Assembly: GCF_900636515.1 (NCBI RefSeq)
Contig: NZ_LR134287.1
Coordinates: forward strand, 2,108,001-2,172,000
Length of the DNA stretch: 64,000 bases
Direction of reading: 5' to 3'
Source: Neisseria animalis
GTDB lineage: Bacteria > Pseudomonadota > Gammaproteobacteria > Burkholderiales > Neisseriaceae
Numbering within the stretch: the stretch's first letter is position 1; the number at the start of each line of letters is the position of its first letter. The notes below the pieces were generated by a model that worked only from the letters and a program-made list of their open reading frames with translations, had not been told where the DNA came from and did no database searches. Positions 18,193 through 28,809 of the stretch are shown here, piece by piece. A program made the position numbers and the translations under genes.

Positions 18193-18738
18193 ATGTCCCA
18201 ATCTTTCCGCCTCAAACCCAAACACCTGATTACCCTGACACTCGGCATCTGCCTGATAGCCGTCATCGCCCTGATTGTCGGTATTTTCAACACCTTCAAA
18301 CCCCGCAGCGAAGCGCGCACGGCTCAAGAACCGACCCGCTCCCCCGAACCGAACCGCGTAGAAGTTTGGAAACCCGAAGGCTCGACCCGTCAAGGCACCA
18401 TCGTACTCAACCCCGAAAGCGGCCAGTCCCGACCGGCAACCCGACCCGCAGCCGCCCCGGCAAATTCAGAGCGCACGGAATCTGCCGAACCCGCTCCAAG
18501 CTGCACCCAACCGCGCCCGCAACCCCGCCGGCCGGTTGAAAACAGCGATAACGATACGGCATACGAACCGCCTGCCCGCACCGCTCCGGCACGCGAACCC
18601 AAACCCGAACCCCGTGCCGAACGCCCCGTACCCCCGAAACCACAAGCCGACAGCAAACCCGCTGCCGCACCGCAGCCCAAACAAGCTGCCCAACCCAAAC
18701 CCCAGCAACACAAAGAAGTCATTGACAACTTATTTTAA
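18193..18738 (+). CDS. Proline-rich single-pass membrane protein of unknown function
   Basis: A 181-residue protein that I cannot assign to a named family. Residues about 9-31 (LITLTLGICLIAVIALIVGIF) form one transmembrane helix. Only about 11 residues precede it, so the N-terminus is probably cytoplasmic and the rest periplasmic. The remainder is low-complexity, rich in Pro, Ala, Glu and Arg (PAREPKPEPRAERPVPPKP and similar), and ends HKEVIDNLF. The bias suggests an extended linker that spans part of the periplasm, as in TonB- or ZipA-like tethers, but no partner domain is visible. It sits 51 bases before map. The ORF is intact and codon use matches its neighbours. Confidence 0.65.
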   Translation: MSQSFRLKPKHLITLTLGICLIAVIALIVGIFNTFKPRSEARTAQEPTRSPEPNRVEVWKPEGSTRQGTIVLNPESGQSRPATRPAAAPANSERTESAEPAPSCTQPRPQPRRPVENSDNDTAYEPPARTAPAREPKPEPRAERPVPPKPQADSKPAAAPQPKQAAQPKPQQHKEVIDNLF

Positions 18739-18747
18739 CCCTCCCCC

Positions 18748-18774
18748 TTTTCAGACGGCCGAAGCCGTCTGAAA
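18748..18774 (+). terminator. AA-type DUS-pair hairpin before map
   Basis: TTTTCAGACGGC, loop CGAA, then GCCGTCTGAAAA: a perfect 12-base stem only 15 bases ahead of map. Because it ends so close to the map ribosome-binding site it may also affect map translation. Confidence 0.6.
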
Positions 18775-18789
18775 ACCACAAGGAAACCC

Positions 18790-19569
18790 ATGGACACAGT
18801 CATCATCAAAACCCCCGAAGAAATCGAAAAAATGCGCGAACTCGGCCGTCTTGCCGCCGAAGCACTCGACTACATCGGACAATTCGTCAAACCCGGAGTA
18901 ACCACCAACGAGCTGGACAAACTCATCTACGACTACCATACCGAAGTACAAGGTGGCTACCCCGCACCACTCCACTACGGCAATCCGCCCTACCCCAAAT
19001 CCTGCTGCACATCCGTCAACCACGTTATCTGCCACGGCATTCCCGATGATAAACCGCTCAAAGAAGGCGACATCATCAACATCGACGTAACCATCAAAAA
19101 AGACGGATTTCACGGCGATTCCAGCCGAATGTTTGCCGTCGGCAAAATCAGCCCCATTGCCCAACGCCTGATTGACGTGACCCACGCCTCCATGATGGCG
19201 GGTATCGAAGCCGTCAAACCCGGCGCAACCCTCGGCGACATCGGCCACGCCTGCCAAACCGTTGCCGAAAACGCCGGCTATTCGGTTGTGCAGGAATTTT
19301 GCGGACACGGCATCGGCCGCGGCTTCCACGAAGCACCTCAAGTCGTTCACTACGGCAAAAAAGGTCAAGGCATGGTCTTAAAACCCGGCATGATTTTCAC
19401 CATCGAGCCGATGATCAACCAAGGCAAACGCCACTTGCGGATTTTGGCAGACGGCTGGACAGTCGTTACCAAAGACCGCTCCCTCTCCGCTCAATGGGAA
19501 CACGAAGTTCTCGTTACCGAAACCGGCTACGAAATCCTAACCGTCAGCCCCGCTACCGGTAAGCCTTGA
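18790..19569 (+). CDS. map: Methionine aminopeptidase type I
   Basis: A 259-residue enzyme that removes the initiator Met from nascent proteins. The five metal ligands are readable in their usual context: the Asp in NIDVTIKKDGFHGDSSRMF (two Asp), the His in EFCGHGIGRGFHEAPQV, the Glu in FTIEPMIN, and the Glu in SAQWEHEVLVT. Length is typical for the class I enzyme without N-terminal extension. The start ATG 18790 follows AAGGAAA. Single-copy and essential in most bacteria. Confidence 0.96.
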   Translation: MDTVIIKTPEEIEKMRELGRLAAEALDYIGQFVKPGVTTNELDKLIYDYHTEVQGGYPAPLHYGNPPYPKSCCTSVNHVICHGIPDDKPLKEGDIINIDVTIKKDGFHGDSSRMFAVGKISPIAQRLIDVTHASMMAGIEAVKPGATLGDIGHACQTVAENAGYSVVQEFCGHGIGRGFHEAPQVVHYGKKGQGMVLKPGMIFTIEPMINQGKRHLRILADGWTVVTKDRSLSAQWEHEVLVTETGYEILTVSPATGKP

Positions 19570-19587
19570 TTTCAATATAAAAAACAT

Positions 19588-19652
19588 TGAAGGCCGTCTG
19601 CAAAACGGTTGGACCGGTCTTACCCGCCAAACCGTTTTGCAGACGGCCTTCA
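19588..19652 (+). terminator. Long DUS-pair terminator of map
   Basis: TTGAAGGCCGTCTGCAAAAC extended by GGTT pairs with its inverse to give about 24 matched bases, longer than any other DUS hairpin here. Confidence 0.8.
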
Positions 19653-20176
19653 ATAACATCTTGGCACTTGACACACCGCCATTCCAACTCCTTAGCGGCT
19701 TCAAGATTCTGACCGCTGTCTGAATTTGCCTGCCTTGCACATCTGCCCGAACCCGTTTCCCACTTCCCCCGCTTCTATGAGTCTGCCTTATCCGGCTGAC
19801 TTACCCCATGCACCTTGCAGGCATCTCATCATTAATCCTTCTGATTTCCATTTTGATAAATTTTGTTTCACTGTGTAAAAATTCGCCTAGCACCCTTGCA
19901 TAATTAACATCAAACCATTGAAAAACTTTAATTATTGAAATTTTTATACCCACACAGACAATCCGGAAATACCGTAAAAATACGGCAAACCGGCCGCATT
20001 TATCCTATACTTAAAGAAAAATGCCCGATACCAATATCCGTTACCCCTACTCCGTTTTCGGGCCGGCACGGTGAAACAGAATAAGTCGCATAAGAGCCGA
20101 AACGAGCCGCATATTGCTTCATTTTGTTTCACCCGCAAACATGATGTGTATGTTTGCCCAACAGAAGGAATATTTC
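19653..20176. other. Gene-free region ahead of a small HTH gene
   Basis: About 520 bases with no supported gene. The section from 19840 to 19960 is notably AT-rich. TTTTGTTTCAC occurs at 19861-19871 and at 20122-20132, and GTGAAACA occurs inverted at 20071-20078. The last two form an imperfect inverted repeat (GGTGAAACAGAAT against ATTTTGTTTCACC) spanning about 20070-20134, ending 43 bases before the HTH start. An operator or a repeat relic are both possible. Confidence 0.45.
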
Positions 20177-20467
20177 ATGAAATCTTTTGACAAAATAGAC
20201 AATATCCGCGAAATCCGTAAAAAACTGGGACTGAACCAAATCGATTTTTGGAACAAAATCGGTGTTACCCAATCCGGAGGTTCCCGCTACGAATCCGGCC
20301 GCAATATGCCCAAACCCGTTCGCGAACTGCTGCGTTTGGTACACATCGAACAGGTCGACTTGGCAAAAGTCAGCCGCGATGATTTGGCCGTTGCCGCCTT
20401 ATTGAAAGAGCGCAATCCCGAGTTGTACGCCGAGCTGAAAAAAGAGGCCAAAAGCGGGAAAAAATAA
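20177..20467 (+). CDS. Small XRE-type transcriptional regulator
   Basis: A 96-residue protein with an XRE/Cro helix-turn-helix over residues 7-57: [33 protein letters not shown] short helical C-terminus rich in Lys and Glu follows. The start ATG 20177 has a GAAGGA site 9 bases ahead. No toxin or partner gene lies beside it, so it is not an obvious antitoxin. It is bounded by inverted DUS pairs and sits upstream of valS. The repeated GTGAAACA motif in its upstream region is a candidate site for self-regulation. Targets are unknown. Confidence 0.8.
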   Translation: MKSFDKIDNIREIRKKLGLNQIDFWNKIGVTQSGGSRYESGRNMPKPVRELLRLVHIEQVDLAKVSRDDLAVAALLKERNPELYAELKKEAKSGKK

Positions 20468-20471
20468 TCTC

Positions 20472-20516
20472 ATGCCGTCTGCAAATCGGTTTTCACGGTT
20501 CGTTTGCAGACGGCAT
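20472..20516 (+). terminator. DUS-pair terminator of the HTH gene
   Basis: ATGCCGTCTGCAAA and its inverse, 14-base arms, starting 5 bases beyond the stop codon. A second DUS hairpin built from AA-type copies follows at 20619-20662, directly upstream of valS. Confidence 0.72.
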
Positions 20517-20711
20517 TTCCATATTCTCCATACCCGTAAACACCAAACCGATACCCCGACAGCACCGCCCGCATACTGCCGCCATCGGAAAACCGCATCA
20601 GCCCGCCCGTATGCAAACAAGCCGTCTGAAACCCTTTCTCCGCATTTTCAGACGGCCTTTTTGCGTTATAATGCTGTCAGATTTTTTCAAACATTCAATA
20701 TCAAACCCACC

Positions 20712-23543
20712 ATGCTAGACAAATACAATCCCGCCGAAATCGAAACCAAACATTACGCAAACTGGCAAGAAAAAGGCTATTTCCAGCCGCATATGGACGC
20801 TTCGCAAGAATCGTTCTCCATTCAGCTTCCGCCGCCGAACGTCACCGGCACGCTGCACATGGGTCATGCCTTCAACCAAACGATTATGGACGGCCTCACC
20901 CGCTACTACCGCATGAAAGGCCGCAACACGGCTTGGATTCCGGGCACCGACCACGCAGGCATCGCCACGCAGATTGTGGTGGAACGCCAATTGGGCGAGC
21001 AAGGCGTGTCGCGTCATGATTTGGGTCGCGAAGCGTTTTTGGCGAAAGTGTGGGAATGGAAGGAGCAATCCGGCGGCACGATTACGCAGCAAATGCGCCG
21101 CGTGGGCTGCTCCGCCGACTGGACGCGCGAGTATTTCACCATGGACGACACCCGCGCCGAAGTGGTGACCGAAGTCTTCGTACGCCTGTTTGAGCAGGGT
21201 TTGATTTACCGCGGCAAGCGTTTGGTGAACTGGGATCCCGTGCTCGGAACCGCCGTTTCCGATTTGGAAGTGGAAAGCGTGGAAGAGCAAGGCTCGATGT
21301 GGCACATCCGCTATCCGCTGGCCGACAATCCTTCAGACGGCCTGATTGTGGCGACCACCCGCCCCGAAACCCTGCTGGGCGACGTGGCGGTGGCGGTACA
21401 CCCCGAAGACGAACGCTACGCGCATTTAATCGGCAAAGAATTGCTGCTGCCGCTGACCGGCCGCAAAATCCCCGTGATTGCCGACGAATATGTGGAAAAA
21501 GACTTCGGCACCGGCTGCGTGAAAATCACCCCCGCGCACGATTTCAACGACTACGAAGTCGGCAAACGCCACGACACGCTGCTGGTCAATGTGTTTGATT
21601 TGACGGCCAAAGTACTGGCACAGGCCGAAGTGTTCAACTTCCAAGGCAAAGCGCAACAAGGCTTTGCCCTGCCCGAAGCCTATGCCGGCCTCGACCGTTT
21701 CGCCGCCCGCAAGCAAATGGTGGCCGATTTGGAGGCGCAGGGCTTGCTGGCAGCCGTGAAACCGCACACGCTGATGACCCCGAAAGGCGACCGCACCGGC
21801 TCCGTCATCGAACCGATGCTGACCAGCCAATGGTTTGTCGCCATGAGCGCGAAACCCGACGGCGGCGAACCGGAAAGCGAATTTAAAGGATTGAGCCTGT
21901 CTGAAAAAGCCAAAAAAGCGGTGGACAGCGGCGCGGTGAAATTCATTCCCGAAAACTGGGTCAATACCTACAACCAATGGATGAACAACATCCAAGACTG
22001 GTGTATTTCGCGCCAACTGTGGTGGGGACACCAAATCCCTGCATGGTACGACGAAAACGGCAACGTATTCGTCGCCCGCAGCGAAGCCGAAGCGCAAAAA
22101 CTTTCAGGCAGCCAAAACCTCACCCGCGATGAAGACGTACTCGACACCTGGTTCTCCTCCGCGCTGGTGCCGTTTTCCACTTTGGGTTGGCCGTCTGAAA
22201 CCGAAGAACTCAAAGCCTTCCTGCCGAGCAATGTATTGGTAACCGGCTACGAAATCATCTTCTTCTGGGTGGCGCGCATGATTATGATGACCACCCACTT
22301 CACCGGCAAAGTGCCGTTTAAAGACGTGTACATCCACGGCATGGTGCGCGACCACGAAGGCAAGAAAATGTCCAAATCCGAGGGCAACGTCATCGACCCC
22401 GTGGATTTGATTGACGGCATCGACTTGGAGCAGCTGCTGGTCAAACGCACCACCGGCCTGCGCCGCCCCGAAAAAGCCCCGCAAGTGGTGGAAGCCACCA
22501 AAAAACTCTTCCCCGAAGGCATTCCCGTATTCGGTGCCGACGCACTGCGCTTCACCATGGCGAGCTACGCCAGCCTCGGCCGCAGCATCAACTTCGACTT
22601 CAAACGCGCCGAAGGCTACCGCAACTTCTGCAACAAATTGTGGAACGCCACCAATTTCGTACTGATGAACGTGGAAGAAAAAGACTGCGGCCAAGACGAA
22701 ACCCAGCCGCTGGCCTATACCTTCGCCGACCAATGGATTATCGGCCGCCTGCAGCAAACCGAAGCCGCCGTTACCGAAGCCTTCGACACCTACCGCTTCG
22801 ATTTGGCCGCGCAAACCCTGTACGAATTTGTGTGGAACGACTTCTGCGACTGGTACATCGAGCTGGCCAAAGTACAGCTGCAAACCGGCTGCCCGACCAC
22901 CCAGCGCACCACCCGCCGCACCCTCGTGCGCGTGCTCGAAGTCATCCTGCGCCTGCTGCACCCGATTATGCCCTTCATCACCGAAGAGCTGTGGCAGACC
23001 GTGGCACCTTTGGCCAACGCCAAACGCACCGGCAGCATCATGCTCGCCGCATGGCCGGTTGCCGATACCGAAAAAATCGTTCAGACGGCCTTCGACCAAA
23101 TGGCCGCGCTGCAAGACTTAATCGGAGCCGTACGCAACCTGCGCGGCGAAATGGGCATCGCGCCGAACGTGAAAGCCCCGCTGTTTGTCGAAGGCAGCGA
23201 AGATCTGGTCGGACTGCTGAAATACCTGCCGTCCATGACCCGCCTCACCGAAGCCAACATCGTCGGCAAACTGCCCGAAAACGAAGACGCACCCGTTGCC
23301 GTGTGCAACGGCGCAAGGCTGATGCTGAAAGTGGAAATCGACAAAGCCGCCGAAACCGCCCGCCTCACCAAAGAAGCGGAAAAACTGCAAAAAGCTTTGG
23401 ACAAACTCAACGCCAAACTCTCCAAACCCGGCTATACCGAAAAAGCCCCCGCGCATCTGGTGGAAAAAGACCGCGCAGAACTGGCGGAATTGGAAGACAA
23501 AATGGCGAAAGTGCAAACCCAACTGGCGAAGTTGAAAGACTAA
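20712..23543 (+). CDS. valS: Valyl-tRNA synthetase
   Basis: A 943-residue class I synthetase. The HIGH motif appears as [22 protein letters not shown] near 45, the zinc/editing CP1 region as [20 protein letters not shown], and the KMSKS loop as [14 protein letters not shown] near 555. The C-terminal ~65 residues ([21 protein letters not shown]) form the coiled-coil arm typical of ValRS. I start at ATG 20712 ([15 protein letters not shown]), where the conserved N-terminus begins; further upstream sequence in frame is DUS hairpin DNA. Two AA-type DUS lie inside the gene, near 21334 and 22190, and a third near 23082. Confidence 0.97.
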   Translation: MLDKYNPAEIETKHYANWQEKGYFQPHMDASQESFSIQLPPPNVTGTLHMGHAFNQTIMDGLTRYYRMKGRNTAWIPGTDHAGIATQIVVERQLGEQGVSRHDLGREAFLAKVWEWKEQSGGTITQQMRRVGCSADWTREYFTMDDTRAEVVTEVFVRLFEQGLIYRGKRLVNWDPVLGTAVSDLEVESVEEQGSMWHIRYPLADNPSDGLIVATTRPETLLGDVAVAVHPEDERYAHLIGKELLLPLTGRKIPVIADEYVEKDFGTGCVKITPAHDFNDYEVGKRHDTLLVNVFDLTAKVLAQAEVFNFQGKAQQGFALPEAYAGLDRFAARKQMVADLEAQGLLAAVKPHTLMTPKGDRTGSVIEPMLTSQWFVAMSAKPDGGEPESEFKGLSLSEKAKKAVDSGAVKFIPENWVNTYNQWMNNIQDWCISRQLWWGHQIPAWYDENGNVFVARSEAEAQKLSGSQNLTRDEDVLDTWFSSALVPFSTLGWPSETEELKAFLPSNVLVTGYEIIFFWVARMIMMTTHFTGKVPFKDVYIHGMVRDHEGKKMSKSEGNVIDPVDLIDGIDLEQLLVKRTTGLRRPEKAPQVVEATKKLFPEGIPVFGADALRFTMASYASLGRSINFDFKRAEGYRNFCNKLWNATNFVLMNVEEKDCGQDETQPLAYTFADQWIIGRLQQTEAAVTEAFDTYRFDLAAQTLYEFVWNDFCDWYIELAKVQLQTGCPTTQRTTRRTLVRVLEVILRLLHPIMPFITEELWQTVAPLANAKRTGSIMLAAWPVADTEKIVQTAFDQMAALQDLIGAVRNLRGEMGIAPNVKAPLFVEGSEDLVGLLKYLPSMTRLTEANIVGKLPENEDAPVAVCNGARLMLKVEIDKAAETARLTKEAEKLQKALDKLNAKLSKPGYTEKAPAHLVEKDRAELAELEDKMAKVQTQLAKLKD

Positions 23544-23565
23544 ACCGGGAAGTTTGAAAACGCTG

Positions 23566-23616
23566 AAAAAGGCCGTCTGCAAATTAGACAGTTCCATTTG
23601 CAGACGGCCTTTTTTA
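23566..23616 (+). terminator. DUS-pair terminator of valS
   Basis: AAAAAGGCCGTCTGCAAAT and its inverse with a T6 tail. Confidence 0.82.
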
Positions 23617-23618
23617 TA

Positions 23619-23725
23619 TATAGTCGAATAAAATAAGAATGAGACAAGGCAGCGAAGCCGCAGACAGTACACATAGTACGGCAAGGCAAAGCAACGCTGT
23701 ATCATTCTTATTTTAAATGACTATA
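23619..23725 (-). repeat. Correia-like 107-bp element, copy 4
   Basis: Identical to the others by eye, inserted directly against the valS terminator. A partial decayed sequence resembling the element start (AAAATGATACAGCCTTGCTT) follows at about 23738-23800. Confidence 0.85.
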
Positions 23726-23821
23726 TAACTTTTAAAAACAAAATGATACAGCCTTGCTTGGGCGTACTGCCTGCCGCCCTGCCGTATTTTGCCGCTACAT
23801 GATGCGGAATGGTGCAGACGG

Positions 23822-24799
23822 CTACACAATCCGCGCCATCAGCAAATCGTGCATATTGAGTGCGCCGATAAGCATACCGTTGCCGTCTGCAACCAGCAAC
23901 CCGTTGATGTGGCTTGCCTGCATCAGCTTCAGGGCTTCGGTGGCGAGTTTGTCGGCGGTAATGGTTTTCGGGTTGGTGTGCATGATGTCATTGACGGTCA
24001 GTCCGGCGAACGTGTCGCGCTGTTGGAACAGGCGGCGCAGGTCGCCGTCGGTAAACACACCTTGCAGACGGCCTTCGCCATCGGTTACGGCCAACATACC
24101 CAGTCCTTTTTCGCTCATGAGTACAATGGCTTCTTTCAGCGGTGTACCGCTTGGGACGGCAGGCAGGGCTTCGCCGCTGTGCATGATGTCGGCAACGCGC
24201 AGCAGCAGGCGTTTGCCGAGGCTGCCTGCGGGGTGGCTCAATGCAAAGTCGTCCGGTGTAAACTGGCGGGCTCTCAATAAAGCTACGGCAAGTGCGTCGC
24301 CCAATGCCATCACTGCCGTGGTGCTGGAAGTCGGGGCGAGGCCGAACGGGCAGGCTTCTTTGGAAACGGCGGCAGTAATGTGTATATCGGCGTGCCGCGC
24401 CATGGTTGATTCGGGGCGCGCGGTAATGCAGATCAGGGTGATGTTTTTCCGTTTGAGCGCGGGCATAATCGCCAACACTTCGTCACTTTCGCCTGAGTTT
24501 GAAATCGCCAAAACAACATCGTTGTCCACTATCATGCCCAAATCGCCGTGTGCGGCTTCTGCGGGGTGGACGAAAAATGCAGGTGTTCCTGTTGAAGCCA
24601 TGGTTGCGGCGATTTTATGCCCGACGTGCCCTGATTTGCCGATACCGGTAATGACGACACGGCCGGTGCAACCCAATAAGGCTTGTGTGGCGCGGACAAA
24701 GCTGTCGTCAAGATTGCGGGCGATTTCCTGCAGGGCTTCTGCTTCGGTATGCAGAACATCGCGCGCCCACGGCAGATAGCATTCGGTGTTATTCATCAT
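23822..24799 (-). CDS. kdsD: D-arabinose-5-phosphate isomerase
   Basis: A 325-residue KpsF/KdsD isomerase converting ribulose-5-phosphate to arabinose-5-phosphate, the first step toward KDO for the lipooligosaccharide inner core. The SIS domain shows GRVVITGIGKSGHVGHKIAATMASTGTPAFFVHPAEAAHGDLG and ISNSGESDE. Two CBS domains fill the last third (VADIMHSGEALPAVPSGTPLKEA and VNDIMHTNPKTITADKLATEAL). ATG 24799 has an AGGGA site; a second ATG follows immediately. It is divergent from tal, as in N. meningitidis. Three DUS of the CA form lie inside the 3' half. Confidence 0.94.
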   Translation of the reverse strand: MMNNTECYLPWARDVLHTEAEALQEIARNLDDSFVRATQALLGCTGRVVITGIGKSGHVGHKIAATMASTGTPAFFVHPAEAAHGDLGMIVDNDVVLAISNSGESDEVLAIMPALKRKNITLICITARPESTMARHADIHITAAVSKEACPFGLAPTSSTTAVMALGDALAVALLRARQFTPDDFALSHPAGSLGKRLLLRVADIMHSGEALPAVPSGTPLKEAIVLMSEKGLGMLAVTDGEGRLQGVFTDGDLRRLFQQRDTFAGLTVNDIMHTNPKTITADKLATEALKLMQASHINGLLVADGNGMLIGALNMHDLLMARIV

Positions 24800-24898
24800 T
24801 GTTTCCCTAAATGTAATTGGTGCGCCGGATTGTTTGCGCTGTTCAAGGTTGCCAAATCGGGGTAGTATATTCTTACTCAACACAAAAAGGATTCAGAG

Positions 24899-25957
24899 AT
24901 GACTATTTTATCGGACGTTAAAGCATTAGGACAACAAATCTGGTTGGACAATCTGTCGCGTTCGCTGGTTCAAAGCGGCGAGCTGGCACAAATGCTGGAG
25001 CAGGGCGTGTGCGGCGTTACTTCCAATCCGGCTATTTTCCAAAAGGCTTTTGCCGGAGACGCGCTGTATGCCGATGAAATCGCGGCTCTGAAACAACAAG
25101 ACTTAACGCCGAAACAGCGTTACGAAATCATGGCGGTTGCCGATGTGCAGGCAGCCTGCGATGTTTGCTCGGGCGAATACCAAGCAAACGGCGGAAAAAC
25201 CGGTTTCGTCAGCCTCGAAGTATCGCCCGAACTGTCGAAAGACGCGGCCGGCACGGTTGCCGAAGCCAAACGGCTGCACGCGGCCATCAACCGCCAAAAT
25301 GTGATGATTAAAGTCCCCGCCACCGACGAAGGAGTGGAAGCATTGGAGCAGTTGGTTGCAGACGGCATTTCCGTCAACCTGACCCTGCTGTTCTCGCGCA
25401 AGCAAACGCTGAAAGCCTACGCCGCCTACCAACGCGGTATTGCCAAGCGCATCGCCGCAGGTTTGCCGGCGGACAATCTCCAAGTCGTTGCCAGCTTCTT
25501 TATTTCGCGCGTGGACGGCGCACTCGACACCACCCTGCCCGAGCACCTGCAAGGCAAAACCGCCATTGCCTTGGCAAAAGCCGCTTATCAAGATTGGGCA
25601 GCATTCTTCGACAGCGCGGAATTTGCCGCCCTTGCTGAAAAAGGCGCAAACCGCGTGCAGCTCTTATGGGCTTCCACCGGCGTGAAAAATCCCACTTATC
25701 CCGATACGCTGTATGTGGACAGCTTAATCGGCAAACACACCGTCAACACCGTACCCGATGCCACGCTGAAAGCCTTTATCGACCACGGCACGGCCAAAGC
25801 CACGCTGACGGAAAACATGGAGCAGGAATATGCCCGACTGGCGGAAGTGGAACAGCTCGGCATCGATGTCGAAGCCTTGGCCGTCCGCCTGCAGGAAGAC
25901 GGTTTGAAACAGTTTGAAGAAGCGTTTGAGAAGCTGCTTGCTCCGTTGGCTGAATGA
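24899..25957 (+). CDS. tal: Transaldolase
   Basis: A 352-residue transaldolase of the longer (TalB/TAL-PGI-like) type, which shuttles a dihydroxyacetone unit between sugar phosphates in the pentose phosphate pathway. It opens with [20 protein letters not shown] and [12 protein letters not shown]. The Schiff-base lysine lies in [16 protein letters not shown], near residue 139. [12 protein letters not shown] and [22 protein letters not shown] complete the barrel. Start ATG 24899. Ribulose-5-phosphate used by divergent kdsD comes from the same pathway, a plausible reason for the pairing. Confidence 0.95.
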   Translation: MTILSDVKALGQQIWLDNLSRSLVQSGELAQMLEQGVCGVTSNPAIFQKAFAGDALYADEIAALKQQDLTPKQRYEIMAVADVQAACDVCSGEYQANGGKTGFVSLEVSPELSKDAAGTVAEAKRLHAAINRQNVMIKVPATDEGVEALEQLVADGISVNLTLLFSRKQTLKAYAAYQRGIAKRIAAGLPADNLQVVASFFISRVDGALDTTLPEHLQGKTAIALAKAAYQDWAAFFDSAEFAALAEKGANRVQLLWASTGVKNPTYPDTLYVDSLIGKHTVNTVPDATLKAFIDHGTAKATLTENMEQEYARLAEVEQLGIDVEALAVRLQEDGLKQFEEAFEKLLAPLAE

Positions 25958-25975
25958 TTTGATTGAGAAACCGTC

Positions 25976-26009
25976 AAGGCCGTCTGCAAATTTTGCAGAC
26001 GGCCTTTTT
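25976..26009 (+). terminator. DUS-pair terminator of tal
   Basis: AAGGCCGTCTGCAAA and its inverse almost back to back, followed by T5. Between here and 26169 I see no gene. Confidence 0.8.
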
Positions 26010-26169
26010 ACGTTTGAAACCGAATCAACCGGCAGCAACAGATTGTCGTTTGCTTGGAAAACCCAACACCCGTCTGCCGCATATTCCGCTGTTCAAGTTG
26101 AAACAACCGCCAACCCGCCGCAATACCCCTGCTCCTGCAAAACCGTTCCGACTGCCTGACCGTCAATGT

Positions 26170-26276
26170 TATAGTCGAATAAAATAAGAATGAGACAAGG
26201 CAGCGAAGCCGCAGACAGTACACATAGTACGGCAAGGCAAAGCAACGCTGTATCATTCTTATTTTAAATGACTATA
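26170..26276 (-). repeat. Correia-like 107-bp element, copy 5
   Basis: Identical by eye to copies 3 and 4, same orientation. Confidence 0.85.
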
Positions 26277-26287
26277 TTTCACTTGAA

Positions 26288-26404
26288 TCAGTTTATCTTT
26301 AATGAATGTGTAATGCGAACGCATTCTCTGCCGGGTTTCCTGATTGAAATCAGCGGCAAAAAGCATTGTATGAAGCCATGCCAAGCGATAAACGGCAATT
26401 TCAT
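26288..26404 (-). CDS. Possible 38-residue small ORF downstream of fur
   Basis: The reading MKLPFIAWHGFIQCFLPLIS continues for 38 residues to a TGA. The ATG at 26404 is preceded by CAAGGAGTAAAC, one of the best Shine-Dalgarno arrangements in the window. That is the main reason to list it. The first half is hydrophobic and could insert in a membrane; the end is basic. I recognise no family. A palindromic AATGCG-AA-CGCATT lies within it at about 26311-26324. It might instead be the decayed start of a larger gene cut by the neighbouring repeat. Confidence 0.3.
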   Translation of the reverse strand: MKLPFIAWHGFIQCFLPLISIRKPGRECVRITHSLKIN

Positions 26405-26483
26405 GTTTACTCCTTGAGTGTACGTTTTATTTGGTATTCAAAATGTCAGCACGATTCCAAACAAACCGCCAACACCATAAAAT

Positions 26484-26517
26484 ACAGACGGCATGAAATC
26501 CCTTTCATGCCGTCTGC
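26484..26517 (-). terminator. DUS-containing terminator of fur
   Basis: CAGACGGCATGAAA pairs with TTTCATGCCGTCTG across a 4-base loop, 21 bases beyond the fur stop. Confidence 0.75.
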
Positions 26518-26537
26518 AAAATGAAATAACCGTTTGA

Positions 26538-26975
26538 TTAACGCTTGTTTTTCGCCTGACAATCCGCGCATACGCCGTACATATACAGCGCGTGATCGAC
26601 AATGCGGTAGCCGTTTTCTTCGGCAATTTTATCTTGCAACGCTTCAATTTCAGGATTGTGAAACTCTGTAACCATGCCGCATTTTACGCAGACGATGTGG
26701 TCGTGGTGGTCGCCCTTATCCAGCTCATATACCGCCTTGCCGGTTTCAAAGTGGTGGCGTTGCAGAATACCCGCCTGTTCAAACTGGGTCAGCACCCGGT
26801 AAATCGTTGCCACACCGATTTCAACACCTTCTTCCAACAAAATGCGGTACACATCTTCCGCACTCAAATGTTCCTCGGAATGGGTTTCAAACAAATCCAG
26901 AATTTTCAGGCGCGGGCCGGTTACCTTCAAACCGCTGTCTTTCAACTGTGCAATGTTGTTGAAATTATTTTCCAT
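26538..26975 (-). CDS. fur: Ferric uptake regulator
   Basis: A 145-residue Fur that represses iron-uptake genes when Fe2+ is bound. The winged helix spans [15 protein letters not shown] to [26 protein letters not shown]. The metal-binding region shows [14 protein letters not shown] (His-rich plus CxxC) and a second pair CADCQ near the end. It is close to the meningococcal protein in length and sequence. I use ATG 26975 (MENNFNN), matching homologues; an in-frame TTG three codons earlier is the alternative. Divergent from bamE by about 215 bases, as in N. meningitidis. Confidence 0.95.
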   Translation of the reverse strand: MENNFNNIAQLKDSGLKVTGPRLKILDLFETHSEEHLSAEDVYRILLEEGVEIGVATIYRVLTQFEQAGILQRHHFETGKAVYELDKGDHHDHIVCVKCGMVTEFHNPEIEALQDKIAEENGYRIVDHALYMYGVCADCQAKNKR

Positions 26976-27190
26976 AATATTCAATACCCCTGTGGTCTAA
27001 TAACCGTTATAATACGCACTTTTAGTCCGCTTGCACACTATAAAGCGATAGCGCGGCTCAATAAAATACCGCCATTTCATTGTGTGAAGTCGGGTAAAAA
27101 ATTCCTATGCAGATGATTATCGTTTGCTTTTTAAATATATTCAAGCGATGATATGCTTTTTCTGCCGATACCCTCAAGAAAGGTATGCCC

Positions 27191-27640
27191 GTGAACAAAA
27201 CCTTATGCCTCGCCCTTGCCGTGCTGTTGGGCGTTTCCGCCTGCACCGCCGAACGCGTATCGCTGTTCCCCTCTTACAAGCTGAAAGTCATTCAAGGCAA
27301 CGAATTAGACCCGCGCGCCGTTGTATCTCTGCAACCGGGCGTGAGCCGCGACCAAGTCCAACTGCTGCTGGGTACGCCGCTGCTGCGCGATGCCTTCCAT
27401 GCCGACCGCTGGGACTACACCTTCAACACCGGCCGCAACGGCATTCTGAACGGCCAAAGCAACCTGACGGTTTACTTTAAAGACGATGCCTTAATCAAAG
27501 CAGAGGGCGATGCCGTTCAAAAATCCATCGACGCACTGCAAAACGGACAATACTACTCCATCAGTTCCGACACCAAGCCGTCTGCAAAAACCTCCCTGTG
27601 GCAGCGGATATTCCCGCGCGACAGCAAAACTTCAGACTAA
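27191..27640 (+). CDS. bamE: Outer-membrane assembly lipoprotein BamE
   Basis: A 149-residue SmpA/OmlA-family lipoprotein, the small BAM-complex subunit that stabilises BamD-BamA. The signal peptide NKTLCLALAVLLGVSAC ends at lipobox VSAC. The mature part shows RVSLFPSYKLKVIQGNELDP, GVSRDQVQLLLGTPLLRDAFHADRWDYTFN and LTVYFKDDALIKAEGD, all BamE marks. The start is probably GTG 27191: an AAAGG site lies 7 bases ahead of it but abuts the ATG at 27185. The C-terminal ~30 residues (SAKTSLWQRIFPRDSKTSD) are extra and include a CA-type DUS. Confidence 0.9.
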   Translation: MNKTLCLALAVLLGVSACTAERVSLFPSYKLKVIQGNELDPRAVVSLQPGVSRDQVQLLLGTPLLRDAFHADRWDYTFNTGRNGILNGQSNLTVYFKDDALIKAEGDAVQKSIDALQNGQYYSISSDTKPSAKTSLWQRIFPRDSKTSD

Positions 27641-28516
<876 letters not shown>

Positions 28517-28547
28517 CGGCCGCCGTTCCACCCCGAATCTCCACCTC

Positions 28548-28584
28548 AAGCCGTCTGCAAATCCCCATTTTGCAGACGGCTTTT
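28548..28584 (+). terminator. DUS-pair terminator of dapB
   Basis: AAGCCGTCTGCAAA and its inverse with T4. A second, AA-type inverted pair lies at 28735-28774 just ahead of carA. The bases between hold no gene. Confidence 0.75.
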
Positions 28585-28809
28585 CCCATCTGCCGCCCAC
28601 CTCGCTCTTGAACAAACTGCCGATTTCGCTTAAAATACGTTGCTTCTGCGGTATAGCGGTTACGCCATACCGGAAAAGCACGCAATACCGCCATAACGGC
28701 AGTACGGCGTGTTTTTTTTGGCCCACATTCCCCAAAGGCCGTCTGAATTTGCCGACACATCTTTCAGACGGCCTCACTCACAAATATCAGGTAAGACAGG
28801 AATCCCATC

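Noticed and set aside
20472..20711. In-frame upstream extension of valS
   Set aside because: It runs through two inverted DUS pairs and has no homology to ValRS; the conserved N-terminus starts at 20712.
27105..27130. Fur-box-like sequence (AGATGATTATCG) between fur and bamE
   Set aside because: Only part of the 19-base consensus is matched, so the evidence for a functional Fur site is too weak to list.
28708..28720. A run of eight T as a possible phase-variation tract
   Set aside because: It lies outside any gene and is short; no slippage-prone tract of convincing length was seen in or near a coding start anywhere in the window.
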